DNA of 64,000 nt from Acanthosoma haemorrhoidale. Lineage: Eukaryota > Arthropoda > Insecta > Hemiptera > Acanthosomatidae. Positions within the stretch are counted from its first letter, which is position 1. Every line of letters begins with the position of its first letter. This document shows positions 44,795-54,593 of the stretch, one piece after another. Location: assembly GCA_930367205.1 (NCBI GenBank), contig OV884011.1, positions 87,653,474-87,717,473 on the forward strand. Direction: 5' to 3'. Made by a program: the position numbers and the translations under genes. The notes below the pieces were generated by a model. It made no database searches. It was not told the DNA's origin and was given only the letters and a program-made list of their open reading frames with translations.

Positions 44795-47483
44795 GTGGAT
44801 CGTTCCGACTCCTTATCCATTCTCCTTTGGAATGCGAATGGTGTTCGCGCCCACACTAACGAACTGACAGCGCTACTCCACGACAAAAACATCGACGTAG
44901 CTCTTATTACTGAAACAAGACTTACGAGTAAACGACCATTTACCGTTCGACAGTACCAGACTTATCGAACTGATCACCCAGATGGAACAGCTCATCCAGG
45001 TACCGCTGTCATTGTCCATAACTCTATATCCCACCACATAGTTCCTCTGGTTGCACATGATTTCCTTCAATCCACTGCAGTGACAATCACCACCTTCACT
45101 TTTCCCCTTACACTAGCATCAGTGTACTGCCCTCCCAATAAATCCATTACCGATTCCCAATTCATCTCCTTTCTAGACTCCATCGGGCATCGTTTCCTTG
45201 TGGGTGGGGACTTTAACGCAAAGCACCAACACTGGGGGTCAAGATCCACGAATACACGCGGACGTGCTTTGCTGTCTGCACTCGCACGGAAACATTGCAC
45301 CACGATCTCTCCTGACACAGCCACCTATTGGCCATCTGATCCCAACCGAAATCCTGATATCCTTGACTTCTTTTTTTACAATAGTTTAGGAACACTAAAC
45401 TATTCACTCACGCGCCTTGATGATCTCTCCTCTGACCATAGTCTATTATTATTAACCATTTCCCTAAGACCAATTCACAAACTGCCTCCTCCTTCATTTA
45501 TTAGGGGCCCAGTCGATTGGGACCACTTCCGCCAGCTTCTTACAGGCTCCATTGACCTCAAAGTGTCCCTGAAAACATCCCAAGACCTAGACGATGCAGT
45601 ACATTCTTTCACTACCCTGGTCCAGAGGTCGGCTTGGGAGGCATCGTCACCCAATCGTCACCCAAAAATCCATAATCATAATCGTTTACCTCAGCATCTA
45701 AAAGATCTAATCCTATCCAAACGCCGCTCCAGAACAGTGTGGCAAAGATCCCGGCATCCTGCCGATCGCCGCTCGTACAATCAGTACTGCCGATTGGTAA
45801 AGCGGCGATTGTCATCCTTCCGTTCTGATTCTTTCAATTCCTACCTCTCCTCTCTGTCTACCAGGGATAACTCCTTGTGGAATGTAACCAAAAAAATCCT
45901 AAAGTACCAACCTGTTTCACATCCGCTCCGTCGTGATGATGGGTCCTGGGCGGCTTCGGATGGGGATAGGTCGGAGGAATTTGCTCTGCATCTTACCCAT
46001 ACTTTCATACCTCACCTTTCTCATCAAAGCCATACTCACAGCACAACTGTGGAAGATTTCCTCACTTCACCTATTCCTCTCTCTCTTCCACCAAAAGCCG
46101 TTAATCCCTCTGAGGTCAAATACCTTCTGAAAAACTTACCTTACCGAAAATCCCCTGGATATGATCTCCTTACTCCTCAAATTCTCAAACAACTTCCTCC
46201 TAAAGCCATAATCTTCCTAACCTATATATATAATTGCATTATCCGAACGACTTTCCACTCCTCTGGAAACATTCCATTATTGTCCTATTCGCCAAACCTG
46301 GTAAACCACCCAATGACGCCTCATCTTACCGTCCAATTAGCCTACTCCCTATCCTCTCAAAAATATTTGAGAAACTCCTACTAAAACGTCTACTTCCAAT
46401 TGTTGAATCCAAAAACCTTTTTCCCACACACCAGTTTGGTTTCCGCCAACGGCATTCCACTGCTCAACAAGGTCTTCGCGTTGTTGATCACATCTCCTCA
46501 GCCATTGAAACCAAACAGTATCGCACTGCTGCCTTTCTTGATATAGCTCAAGCTTTTGACAGGGTTTGGCACGCAGCTTTGCTCTACAAGCTCAAAAGAT
46601 ATTTACCACAGACTCTTTTCCTAATCCTACAGTCCTACCTTTCAAACCACTTCTTCCAAGTCCGCTGTGGTTTAGAATACTCTAACTACTATCCCATAAA
46701 TGCAGGAGTTCCACAGGGCAGTGTCCTGGGCCCCATCCTCTATAACCTATACACCGCTGATGTCCCCTCTACTTCCAATACCTTTTTGGCCACATTTGCA
46801 GATGACACTGCAGTCTTGTCATCCCATCCAGACCCCGACATAGCATCCCATAACCTTCAAAAACACCTTGACGAGATCGAGTATTGGTGCAATCAATGGC
46901 AGATCAAAGTTAATGAAGCAAAATGCTCCCACATTACCTTCACCCTTTGTCGCAAGACTTGTCCACTAGTTTATTTTAATTCTATTCCTCTCCCTGTATC
47001 CTAGACAGTACGGTACGATAGGCTTCCATCTTGACAAACGACTGACCAGGAACCCACATACGAGACTAAAAAGACAAGAACTAAACAGACGCTTTGGACA
47101 ACTGTACAGACTACTTCAAAGGACATCCCACCTCTCAATAGAAAATAAACTACTAATCTACAAAGTTATACTTAAACCAATCTGGACATACGAAATAGAG
47201 CTATGGGGGACAGCAAAAAAAGTCGAACATCAAGCGTATCCAATCCTTCCAATTCAAAGTCCTAAGAACAATAGTAAATGCCCCTTATTATGACAGCAAC
47301 AAAACCCTTCATAACGATCTTAATATACGCTACATTCTAGAACTCATCCCTTCCAAGTTTATGAAATTCCACAGTAGCCTTTCCAACCACCCTAATCCTG
47401 TAGCACAGTCATTGCACTGCGCCACTCATCCCTATAATTCTCCTCGGAGACTGAAACGGCAGTGGCCTCGTGACCTACTATAA
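44795..47483 (+). pseudogene. ORF2 (endonuclease and reverse transcriptase) of the Jockey at 43 kb
   Basis: ORF2 follows the ORF1 stop directly in the same frame and begins with GTG, where ATG is expected. The endonuclease covers the first 220 codons: LLWNANGVRAH, ITETRL with the metal-binding Glu, GGDFNAKHQHWGS and SSDHSLL. The reverse transcriptase begins after RKSPGYDLLTPQIL. Near 46270 a frameshift moves the reading to the frame with YRPISLLPILSKIFEKLL, AFDRVW, VPQGSVLGPILYNLYT and FADD (the catalytic box). After 47004 more frameshifts occur; the C-terminus RRLKRQWPRDLL is reached at 47483. A functional protein would need several repairs. Confidence 0.85.
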
Positions 47484-47669
47484 ACGCGTGACAGTGGGAG
47501 TCCTGGCAATGGCCAGTTTCTCCAATCATGTCCTATTGTATGAATGAGCGAGTGAATGATGCTGTAAATATGGTATGAATGAGATCATTTATCTGTATTA
47601 TTATTGCCTTATAAGAAGGCAGATTGTAATTATTGCACAATAAAGATTGTTAACTATAAAAAAAAAAAA

Positions 47670-48786
47670 AAGTATTCGTAATGTCCGTCTTCTGTGCTAA
47701 ATGCTGTCCTGGCAATGGAATCAGGATCCATTTCAATTTGGTGGAATCCGGATGCCAAATCAATGGTCGAAAATTGTTTCGCGTTTTGTAATTTGTTTAG
47801 TAAGTCTTCAATGTTAGGTAGTGGGTATTTGTCATTGACTGTCATGTCGTTAAGTTTTCGATAGTCTATCACCATCCTGACTTTCTTTTGTCCGGATGCG
47901 TCCATTTTCTTAGGGACTATCTATACTGGGGCATTGTAGGGGGAGTTACTTTTACGTTTTTCAGTAAGTTTGTCACTTCGTTATTAATTTGTTCTTTAAA
48001 TTGTACAGGGTATCGGTAATTACGTGTGTAGCATGGATTTTCGTTTTTTGTCACAATTTTGTGTTTTAGTAAGTTAGTCGCTCTTAATTGTTCATTGTCT
48101 GTTTTTAGTATTTCTCCATAATTGCTTATTAGATTTACCAATTGGTCAGTTGTGTTATCGTCAATATGGTCTGTTCGAATTAATTGTTTGTTTGTCATCA
48201 ATATAGTATAGTTCGTTCTTTTCTTTTGATTTATTATTATTATTAAGTTTATTATTATTATTAGATTTATTGTTATGATTATTTTTATTGTTTTCATTAT
48301 TTTCCGGGTATGTTTGGTCCCTTTTATTTTTGTTTACTTCCGGGTATGTTTGGTCCCTTTTATTTTTGTTTATTTCCGGGTATGTTTGGTCCCTATTATT
48401 TTTTAATTTATTATTATTACTATTATTATTATCTACTAAATTTTCGTTTTCTAATTTTATTTTATTTATTATTAATTCATTATTTTGACTGTTAATTTTT
48501 ATGTTTAAATTTTGCATTGTCTCGTATCCTAATAAAATGTTGATTTTATTACTAAACGGGTAGACTAAAAATTTTGCCTTCGCAGGGGATCAGGGGATAG
48601 AGATCTATTAGAGCACTCTGAGTTCCCTCGGCTCTCCCTGTAGGGGTTTTCATCACGAAGTCTTCCGAAATGATTTTAGTTCCTTCGGGTAAAGAAAGTG
48701 GGTGAATATAATTTTTCGATGCCCCGTATCAATTAGCCATGTCTTGCCAGTAAAGTCTTTCAGTTTCGGTAAATTGTCCGTATGGT
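47670..48786 (-). pseudogene. pol of errantivirus copy A: protease, Asn-rich linker, start of reverse transcriptase
   Basis: Reading down from about 48760, the protease has LIDTG and a later ILLGYETM-type motif near 48525, with a one-base deletion next to the active site and an in-frame stop. A linker of more than 100 residues follows that is extremely rich in Asn and Lys, with a 12-residue unit containing KRDQTYPE present three times (48400-48290). The reverse transcriptase starts with [19 protein letters not shown] near 47900 and [14 protein letters not shown] near 47780, and is cut by the Jockey at 47670. The other half lies at 42233-43074. Confidence 0.82.
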
Positions 48787-49921
48787 TTAATTGGTATTCT
48801 GGTCTGGTGGTTTGTGATCGTTTGATCCTGGTTCTAAAAAATGGTCATACCTTGTTTCGAGTGATTGTAGCCGGTCCTGTAATTCTTGTATGTGTAAGTC
48901 TTTGTCTTCTGGTTCGGTATGGTGTACGCGGTTACTGACTGTCCGCATTGAAACAGTTTGGTTGCTTTGTTGTTGTGGTATTCCGGGTAATGCTAATTGT
49001 TTATTATTATTAAAGTACTGGTTTTGTTCTCGTGGTTGCCACGGCTGATTGTATCTTGCATTAGGGTCACGAGGATAGTTAGGATAGTTAGGTCTGTCTG
49101 AATTAAATTGGGGTTTGTTGTAATATCGTTCGTTATTGGGAAAGGTTTGTGGTTGTTGGTATTGATTTGATTGTTCGCGTTTTCTTTCGTAATAATAAGG
49201 GTCAAAATTTTTACCTTTATAACCGGTGCTAGGTGGTGTTTGTGCTTGTCTTGGGGCATATTGTTGTGATTTCGAGTTGTGTTGTTGTGGTCTGCTGTGA
49301 GAGCGTTCTCCGTAAGAACGTTCTATTATTCTCACAGCGGTTGTCTTAAGTCCCTTAAGTTTGTGTAGTCCGCGTGGTTTAGGAAAAATTCTAAATCTTT
49401 GTCAAATTGTTTCGTACAGTGATGCGTTATTTGTCAGTCGTATATTTTTAGTTCGGTTATTTTTTGTTCGTCATTTAATCTATCGTCCGTAAATACTCGT
49501 CCTTCTAGATCGTCTCGAAGGAGCAATACTCTGTCTACATAGTTTACGGGGTGTTCATTTTTGTAAGGTCTAGTTCGTAGTATTTCGTCCATTGACTGTA
49601 GTGTTGATTTGTCATCGCGGAATTGATTTTTTAATTCTTGTAACGTGTTATAATTTCGTAATCCGTAATCTTCTGCCCGGTCCTACAAGTTTGTTAGTGG
49701 CGTGTCCAATTAATTGTTTAGTATTGTATTCACAGTGTGGGTTGTCTAATGTGCATATGTTGTTGGCCACGAAATTTATTTTATTTATGAATTTAATCAA
49801 GTGGCTTGGGTTTCCGTCAAATTCCGGTATTAGTTTTAAGTCTGTGGTTGTTAGTAGCCATATTTTCGTCTTCTAATTCGGGGATGTTTCGGTTAATGTT
49901 TAGTCTGTCTGTTAATGGCAT
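48787..49921 (-). pseudogene. gag of errantivirus copy A
   Basis: The ATG is at 49921-49919 (minus sense), matching the start of gag in copy B. The first 190 codons are broken by a short deletion and stops. The last 180 (49335-48787) are open: rich in Gln, Asn, Tyr and Pro, with no zinc knuckle, ending in a probable coiled coil (IQELQDRLQSLETRYDHFL). Lack of a CCHC motif is usual in this group. Copy A keeps about 60 bases in the Gln/Asn-rich part that copy B lost. Confidence 0.82.
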
Positions 49922-50132
49922 GTAAAAAGTTATATTACCAGTTGATGTCTTCTGTTGTGTGAAGTCCGTTTCTTCTTCTCCTCTGGGGTCTCGTAGATAG
50001 TAACAAATGAGTGGTCAGAGCATCGGTGATGTGTATTAAAATACACCAGCGGATGTCTTGGGTCTTGCCTAGCCAGACGGCGGTGATCGCGGAATGGGGA
50101 GATTCTTCCAATGTCTTAAAGTCGCTGCCTAG

Positions 50133-50150
50133 GTCCCTGTTTGGGCGCCA
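50133..50150 (-). promoter_or_regulatory. Primer binding site of errantivirus copy A (tRNA-Lys type)
   Basis: Minus strand TGGCGCCCAAACAGGGAC, one base different from the site in copy B. Its first T is also the last base of the LTR. Confidence 0.85.
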
Positions 50151-50380
50151 GTTAAATCTTGATAAGACCAGAGGGAGTTTTTAAAAAGATTTATTTAAAT
50201 TTTACTAACATAAACTATAACTGATAATAAATGTCAGAGTAACGGTCCCAGTAACATTACAGAAAAGAAGTGGACGTGAGAGGAAAAGAAGAATGATATA
50301 TAGGAATCTGAAACTTGATAAGGATTGCTGACGAAGTGCAATCTTGCAGATGTTGCAGCTGGCAGGTGGCCTCTCTATCT
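50150..50380 (-). repeat. 5' LTR of errantivirus copy A
   Basis: 231 bp; begins AGATAGAG at 50380 and ends TTTAACT at 50150 in minus sense. It is closest to the 5' LTR of copy B (about five differences by eye), closer than to its own 3' LTR at 37948-38178. A CTATATATC box and an AATAAA signal are present. Confidence 0.92.
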
Positions 50381-52250
50381 CACGATGCGCAGGGTGCCAG
50401 GAAGACGCGACGAGGCACCAGTTAGGAGTAGCGGAGTTCCCGCAGCTGTATAAGGAGGTAGAAGCCCTGGTTAAGAGAAGCCATTATGATTAGTCGACTG
50501 GAAGTAATCCAGGTCAACATGACAAAGAGCCGGGTGGTGGCCACAGAATTGTCTGCCTTCAATCGCCACTACGATGTCATCTTGCTGCAGGAGCCGTACT
50601 GCCAAGGAGGAGTGATTGTTGGTCTCGGCGCGTCGTTAAGAATAGTCGCCATGGACAGTGGAGAAAGGAGGCCCAGGGCGGCTTTTTCAGTCTTTCTACA
50701 ACATCTTTTGTCTGTGTTTCACGCTGGACGTCATGTTCCTCGACTTGTTCTGTCGGGAGTACCTGGTGAATTGCCATATTAGGAGGTGAGGCGGAAAGCT
50801 ACTGTTATCCGTCCTTAACCTCCCTAATGATATGGACCGTCGAAGCTGCTCGGGGTGCTGGAGGAATGTGCCAGGGGAAGAGGACACAGGGAGATCCTCC
50901 TCGGAGATTATGACGTCGCCTGGCACACAGCGTGGGGTTCCACACACAATAAGAGGAGGGGGGTTGTGGTGGCGGACTTTGCGGCTGCTAACCAGATGGT
51001 AATCTTGAACAACGAGCGCGAACCCCCGACGTTTACGGGGCCGCTGGGTAGCAGTTGGGTAGAGGACATAGTGACCTCAACCCCTCTCGTAGGACGAGTC
51101 GAGAATTTGAGGGTATCCGCCATGACCAGCAGTGACTATAACTCCATATCCTTCGAGCTAGTCACAAGGGTGCCAAGGTAGGGAGCCGGCGCCCAAGGGT
51201 ACGTCACGCGAGGAGTTAGGTGGGCCGCCTAAGAAATCCTGCTGGAGGGTAGATTGGTGGATGATGAATGGGCTATCCTAGGGGATGATCCCCTGCAGTG
51301 GGATAGCTTAGCTTCGATGGAAAAGTAGCGTCCCTTACAGCGGCCATGAGGGAAGCTGCGGAAGCAACCCTCCAGCGAATAGATGCAATCCATTGTGGAC
51401 GCCCGCCCTCACATTGGCCAAGAGAGGACTCTACAGGGCTAGGCGAGCGTTCCAGAAGTGCAGGAACCAACAGGTCCGGGTGGTCCTCCGGGCCCGAGAC
51501 ACAGGCCCCTCCGGAAGAAGTATGTGAAGAAGATCAAGGTTACCCGGAGAGAAACCTGGGATAAGTTTGTCCAGCGCAAGTCGGAGAAGGACCCCTGTGG
51601 TATACAGTACCAAGTAGCGATGACCAGAGGTCATCAACGACTCGCCAGAAGACTCCCGGGTAAGATCCCTGACAGAGGTCCCCCATCCTGGCATGGGCCT
51701 GTATCCACCATGGGACATTATGGACCTGCGGATCGCCGTGGGTATCAGAAGATTGGAAGAGCTCCAGGACTGGACGAGATCGATTCCGCGATTATCAAGG
51801 CATCATGCTTACTCATTGAGGGGAGGTTGCTTAGGATTGTGAACGAGCGCCTCGACCAGGGGTATTTCCCGAGCGAGTGGAAGAGAATGTAGTTCCGGCT
51901 TATACCGAAGGGAGCCAATCGGGACCTGACAGCTACCAAGAGCTAGAGGCCCATCAGCCTCCTCTCAGTCCTGAGTAAAGTCCTGGAGAGACTGATGCAC
52001 ACTGCGTTGCGGAAGACGTTCGAGAAGGCGGACCACTCTAGGCAGTACGGCTCCTGCAAGGGTAGGATGCCTTGGAGAGGATAATGTAAGGTATGGCGAC
52101 TCGCTCCAAGTATGCGGTGCTGCTGACATTCGACATCTCCTTTGCTTTTGACAGGGTTCGGTGGCCCTGAAGCCTGGAGGCCTCAAGCAACTTGTATGAG
52201 CTTGTGGAGAGCTACCTCAGCCAACATGAGACTGGGAAAGCGTCTCACCC
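50381..52250 (+). pseudogene. R1-like LINE, second part: end of ORF1 and ORF2
   Basis: The stretch 50384-50493 finishes ORF1 with a CAGC knuckle and the tail KEVEALVKRSHYD. ORF2 begins at ATG 50486, overlapping that stop by eight bases. Its endonuclease starts VIQVNMTKSRVVATEL and has LLQEPY near 50583. Later pieces read LLGDYDVAWHTAWGS near 50898 (Asn of the D-x-N site is Asp) and SSDYNSI near 51130 (His of S-D-H is Tyr). Reverse transcriptase fingers appear near 51760 (GRAPGLDEIDSAIIK) and 51950 (RPISLLSVLSKVLERLM), then AFDRV near 52145. Sequence stops being recognisable near 52250, before the catalytic palm. Many stops make it dead. Confidence 0.8.
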
Positions 52251-52259
52251 TTTCTCCTC

Positions 52260-53019
52260 ACATCGATTATTTGGGTGACAGAGTTTTGGCTGTCACCAAC
52301 TCCTTCGTGAGTATACGGGGAGCGATGTGGGGGAATTTAGCGTTCGGTGGATTTATCGGGGAGCTGCAAGGCTCCGGGAATTTTATGCTATCCAGGGGAG
52401 TGACGCGGGGTGAGCAGCCGTGCCTTCGGGAAGGCTCATCATGGGAATTTAGAGAAATGGGCGGAAAAAAAAGGGCGATATTAACGTACATATTGTGGAG
52501 TACATGCCGCGCGAGTATGAAATAATAGTGGGGTGTGACTTATTGGGACGGGTAGGCGCGCTTGTAGAGAACAAAGGAAAGGAGTGGCGGATCAAGTTGG
52601 GGGGGGGTAACTTATTAATGTCAGGGGACCGTAAGAGGTGGGAGTGCAGTCAAGAAAGTTGTGGACTGGAGGAAAAGCTTACGGAGGGAGTTCGGAGATA
52701 TTTTTTACGTGGAGGGTGATATGCTTGGGGCTACGGGAAAGACAGTAAATGAAATCCCATTAAAATCTGACCGAATAACGTACGTGAAGGAGAGACGATA
52801 TCCGCAGGCAATCCGCCAACATATCCGGACAGAAATCGACAGCTTAAGACGACAGGGTATATTTGTGGATAGCACATCACCGTATAATAGTCCTCTGTGG
52901 GAAAGAAGAGTAAACCGGGAGAGGAGGAGGAGAGATATAGAATCGTCGTCGATTTTAGAAAATTAAATAGGAACACAACGGATGAGAAGTATCCGAATTC
53001 CCCGTTTTCCCCGTTCCTC
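52260..53019 (+). pseudogene. Gypsy-type pol, left part (protease end, start of reverse transcriptase)
   Basis: Reading in pieces: a protease start with D-T-like region decayed near 52260-52300, then EYMPREYEIIVGCDLLGRVGA near 52500-52555, an ILGCDLL-like protease motif. ERRYPQAIRQHIRTEIDSLRRQGI and SPYNSPLW (52783-52900) start the reverse transcriptase, followed by VDFRKLNRNTTDEKYP at 52949-52996. It is cut at 53019 by errantivirus copy B. Joined across copy B, less one CTC, it runs in frame into 59046, so both parts are one host element. Confidence 0.82.
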
Positions 53020-53250
53020 AGATAGAGAGGCCACCTGCCAGCTGCAACATCTGCAAGATTGCACTTCGTCAGCAATCCTTATCAAGTTTCAGATTCCTAT
53101 ATATCATTCGTTTTTTCCTCTCACGTCCACTTCTTTTCTGTAATGTTACTGGGCCCGTTACTCTGACATTTATTATCAGTTATAGTTTATGTTTGTAAAA
53201 TTTAAATAAATCTTTTTAAAAACTCCCTCTGGTCTTATCAAGATTTAACT
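53020..53250 (+). repeat. 5' LTR of errantivirus copy B
   Basis: 231 bp from AGATAGAG to TTTAACT with short inverted ends AG and CT. CTATATATC near 53096 is a likely TATA box and AATAAA near 53205 a polyadenylation signal. The 5' LTR of copy A is its closest relative in the window. Confidence 0.93.
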
Positions 53251-53267
53251 GGCGCCCGAACAGGGAC
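53250..53267 (+). promoter_or_regulatory. Primer binding site of errantivirus copy B (tRNA-Lys)
   Basis: TGGCGCCCGAACAGGGAC is an exact 18-base complement of a tRNA-Lys 3' end. The first T is shared with the LTR end, a known feature of the errantivirus group. Confidence 0.93.
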
Positions 53268-53478
53268 CTAGGCAGCGACTTTAAGACATTGGAAGAATCT
53301 CCCCATTCCGCGATCACCGCCGTCTGGCTAGGCAATACCCAAGACATCCGCTGGTGTATTTTAATACACATCACCGATGCTCTGACCACTCATTTGTTAC
53401 TATCTACGAGACCCCAGAGGAGAAGAAGAAACGGACTTCACACAACAGAAGACATCAACTGTTAATATAACTTTTTAC

Positions 53479-54584
53479 ATGCCATTAACAGACAGACTAA
53501 ACATTAACCGAAACATCCCCGAATTAGAAGACGAAAATATGGCTACTAACAACCACATTATTTCAACCACAGACATAAAACTAATACCGGAATTTGACGG
53601 AAACCCAAGCCACTTGATTAAATTCATAAATAAAATAAATTTAGTGGCCAACAACATATGCACATTAGACAACCCACACTGTGAATACAATACTAAACAA
53701 TTAATTGGACACGCCACTAACAAACTTGTAGGACCAGCAGAAGATTACGGATTATGAAATTATAACACGTTACAAGAATTAAAAAATCAATTCCGCGATG
53801 ACAAATCAACACTACAGTCAATGGACGAAATACTACAAACTAGACCTTACAAAAATGAACACCCCGTAAACTATGTAGACAGAGTATTGCTCCTTCGAGA
53901 CGAACTAGAAGGACGAGTATTTACGGACGATAGATTAAATGACGAACAAAAAATAACCGAACTAAAAATATACGACAGACAAATAACGCATCACTGTACG
54001 AAACAATTTGACAAAGATTTAGAATTTTTCCTAAACCACGCGGACTATACAAACTTAAGGGACTTAAAAAAGGCACTTAAGACAACCGCTGTGAGAATAA
54101 TAGAACGTTTTTACGGAGAACGCTCTCACAGCAGACCACAACAACACAACTCGAAATCACAACAATATGCCCCAAGACAAACACAAACACCACCTAGCAC
54201 CGGTTATAAAGGTAAAAATTTTGATCCTTATTATTACGAAAGAAAACGCGCCATTACAACAAACCCCAATTTAATTCAGACAGACCTAACAATCCTAACT
54301 ATTCTCGCGATCCTAATGCAAGATACAATCAGCCATGGCAACCACGTGAACAAAACCAGTACCTTAATAATAATAAACAATTAGCATTACCCGGAATACA
54401 ACAAAGCAACCCAACTGTTTCAATGCGGACAGTCAGTAACCACGTACACCATACCGAACTAGAAGACAAAGACTTATACATACAAGAATTACAGGACCGA
54501 TTACAATCACTTGAAACAAGATATGACCATTTTTTAGAACCAGGATCAAACGATCACAAACCACCCGACCAGAATACCAATTAA
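53479..54584 (+). pseudogene. gag of errantivirus copy B
   Basis: ATG at 53479. The first frame (IIIST, KLIPEFDGNPSHLIKFINKIN) is capsid-like and stops at TGA 53755. It reopens at 53821 with RPYKNEHPVNYVDRVLLLRDEL. A deletion after YYYERKR near 54245 shifts the frame, so the Gln/Asn-rich C-terminal part is out of register until the TAA at 54582-54584. No zinc knuckle is present. Apart from these breaks it is nearly the same as gag of copy A. In an active relative the product would form the particle core. Confidence 0.85.
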
Positions 54585-54593
54585 ACCATACGG

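Larger units (their letters stand above)
43075..47669 (+). mobile_element. Full-length Jockey-type LINE inserted in errantivirus copy A
   Basis: About 4.6 kb bounded by AAGTATTCGT at 43065-43074 and 47670-47679, a 10-bp target duplication lying in the reverse transcriptase gene of copy A. It has a 5' untranslated region of about 400 bp, ORF1 (43474-44794), ORF2 (44795-47483), a 3' untranslated region with AATAAAG near 47640, and an A run at 47658-47670. Each ORF carries one or more frameshifts. It belongs to the same family as the fragment at 28748-29368. It is younger than the errantivirus that it interrupts. Confidence 0.92.
37948..50380 (-). mobile_element. Errantivirus-type element, copy A (split and partly deleted)
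   Basis: On the minus strand the order is 5' LTR (50380-50150), tRNA-Lys-type primer site, gag, pol, a gap, env end and 3' LTR (38178-37948). LTR ends are AGATAGAG and TTTAACT. The three bases GTG (minus sense) lie on both outer sides: CAC at 37945-37947 and 50381-50383. Two later elements lie inside, a Gypsy element (38698-42232) and a Jockey (43075-47669). Integrase and the front of env are missing between 38697 and 42233, removed together with the end of the Gypsy element. It is an ancient endogenous copy and inactive. Confidence 0.88.

Noticed and set aside
48287..48400. Short regular repeats in the pol linker as a CRISPR-like array
   Set aside because: Units are contiguous, in frame and code for protein, without spacers.
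48288..48495. Hydrophobic plus-strand frames opposite the pol linker (66 and 61 codons)
   Set aside because: They are antisense of the Asn/Lys-rich repeat; apparent membrane segments are an artefact of composition.
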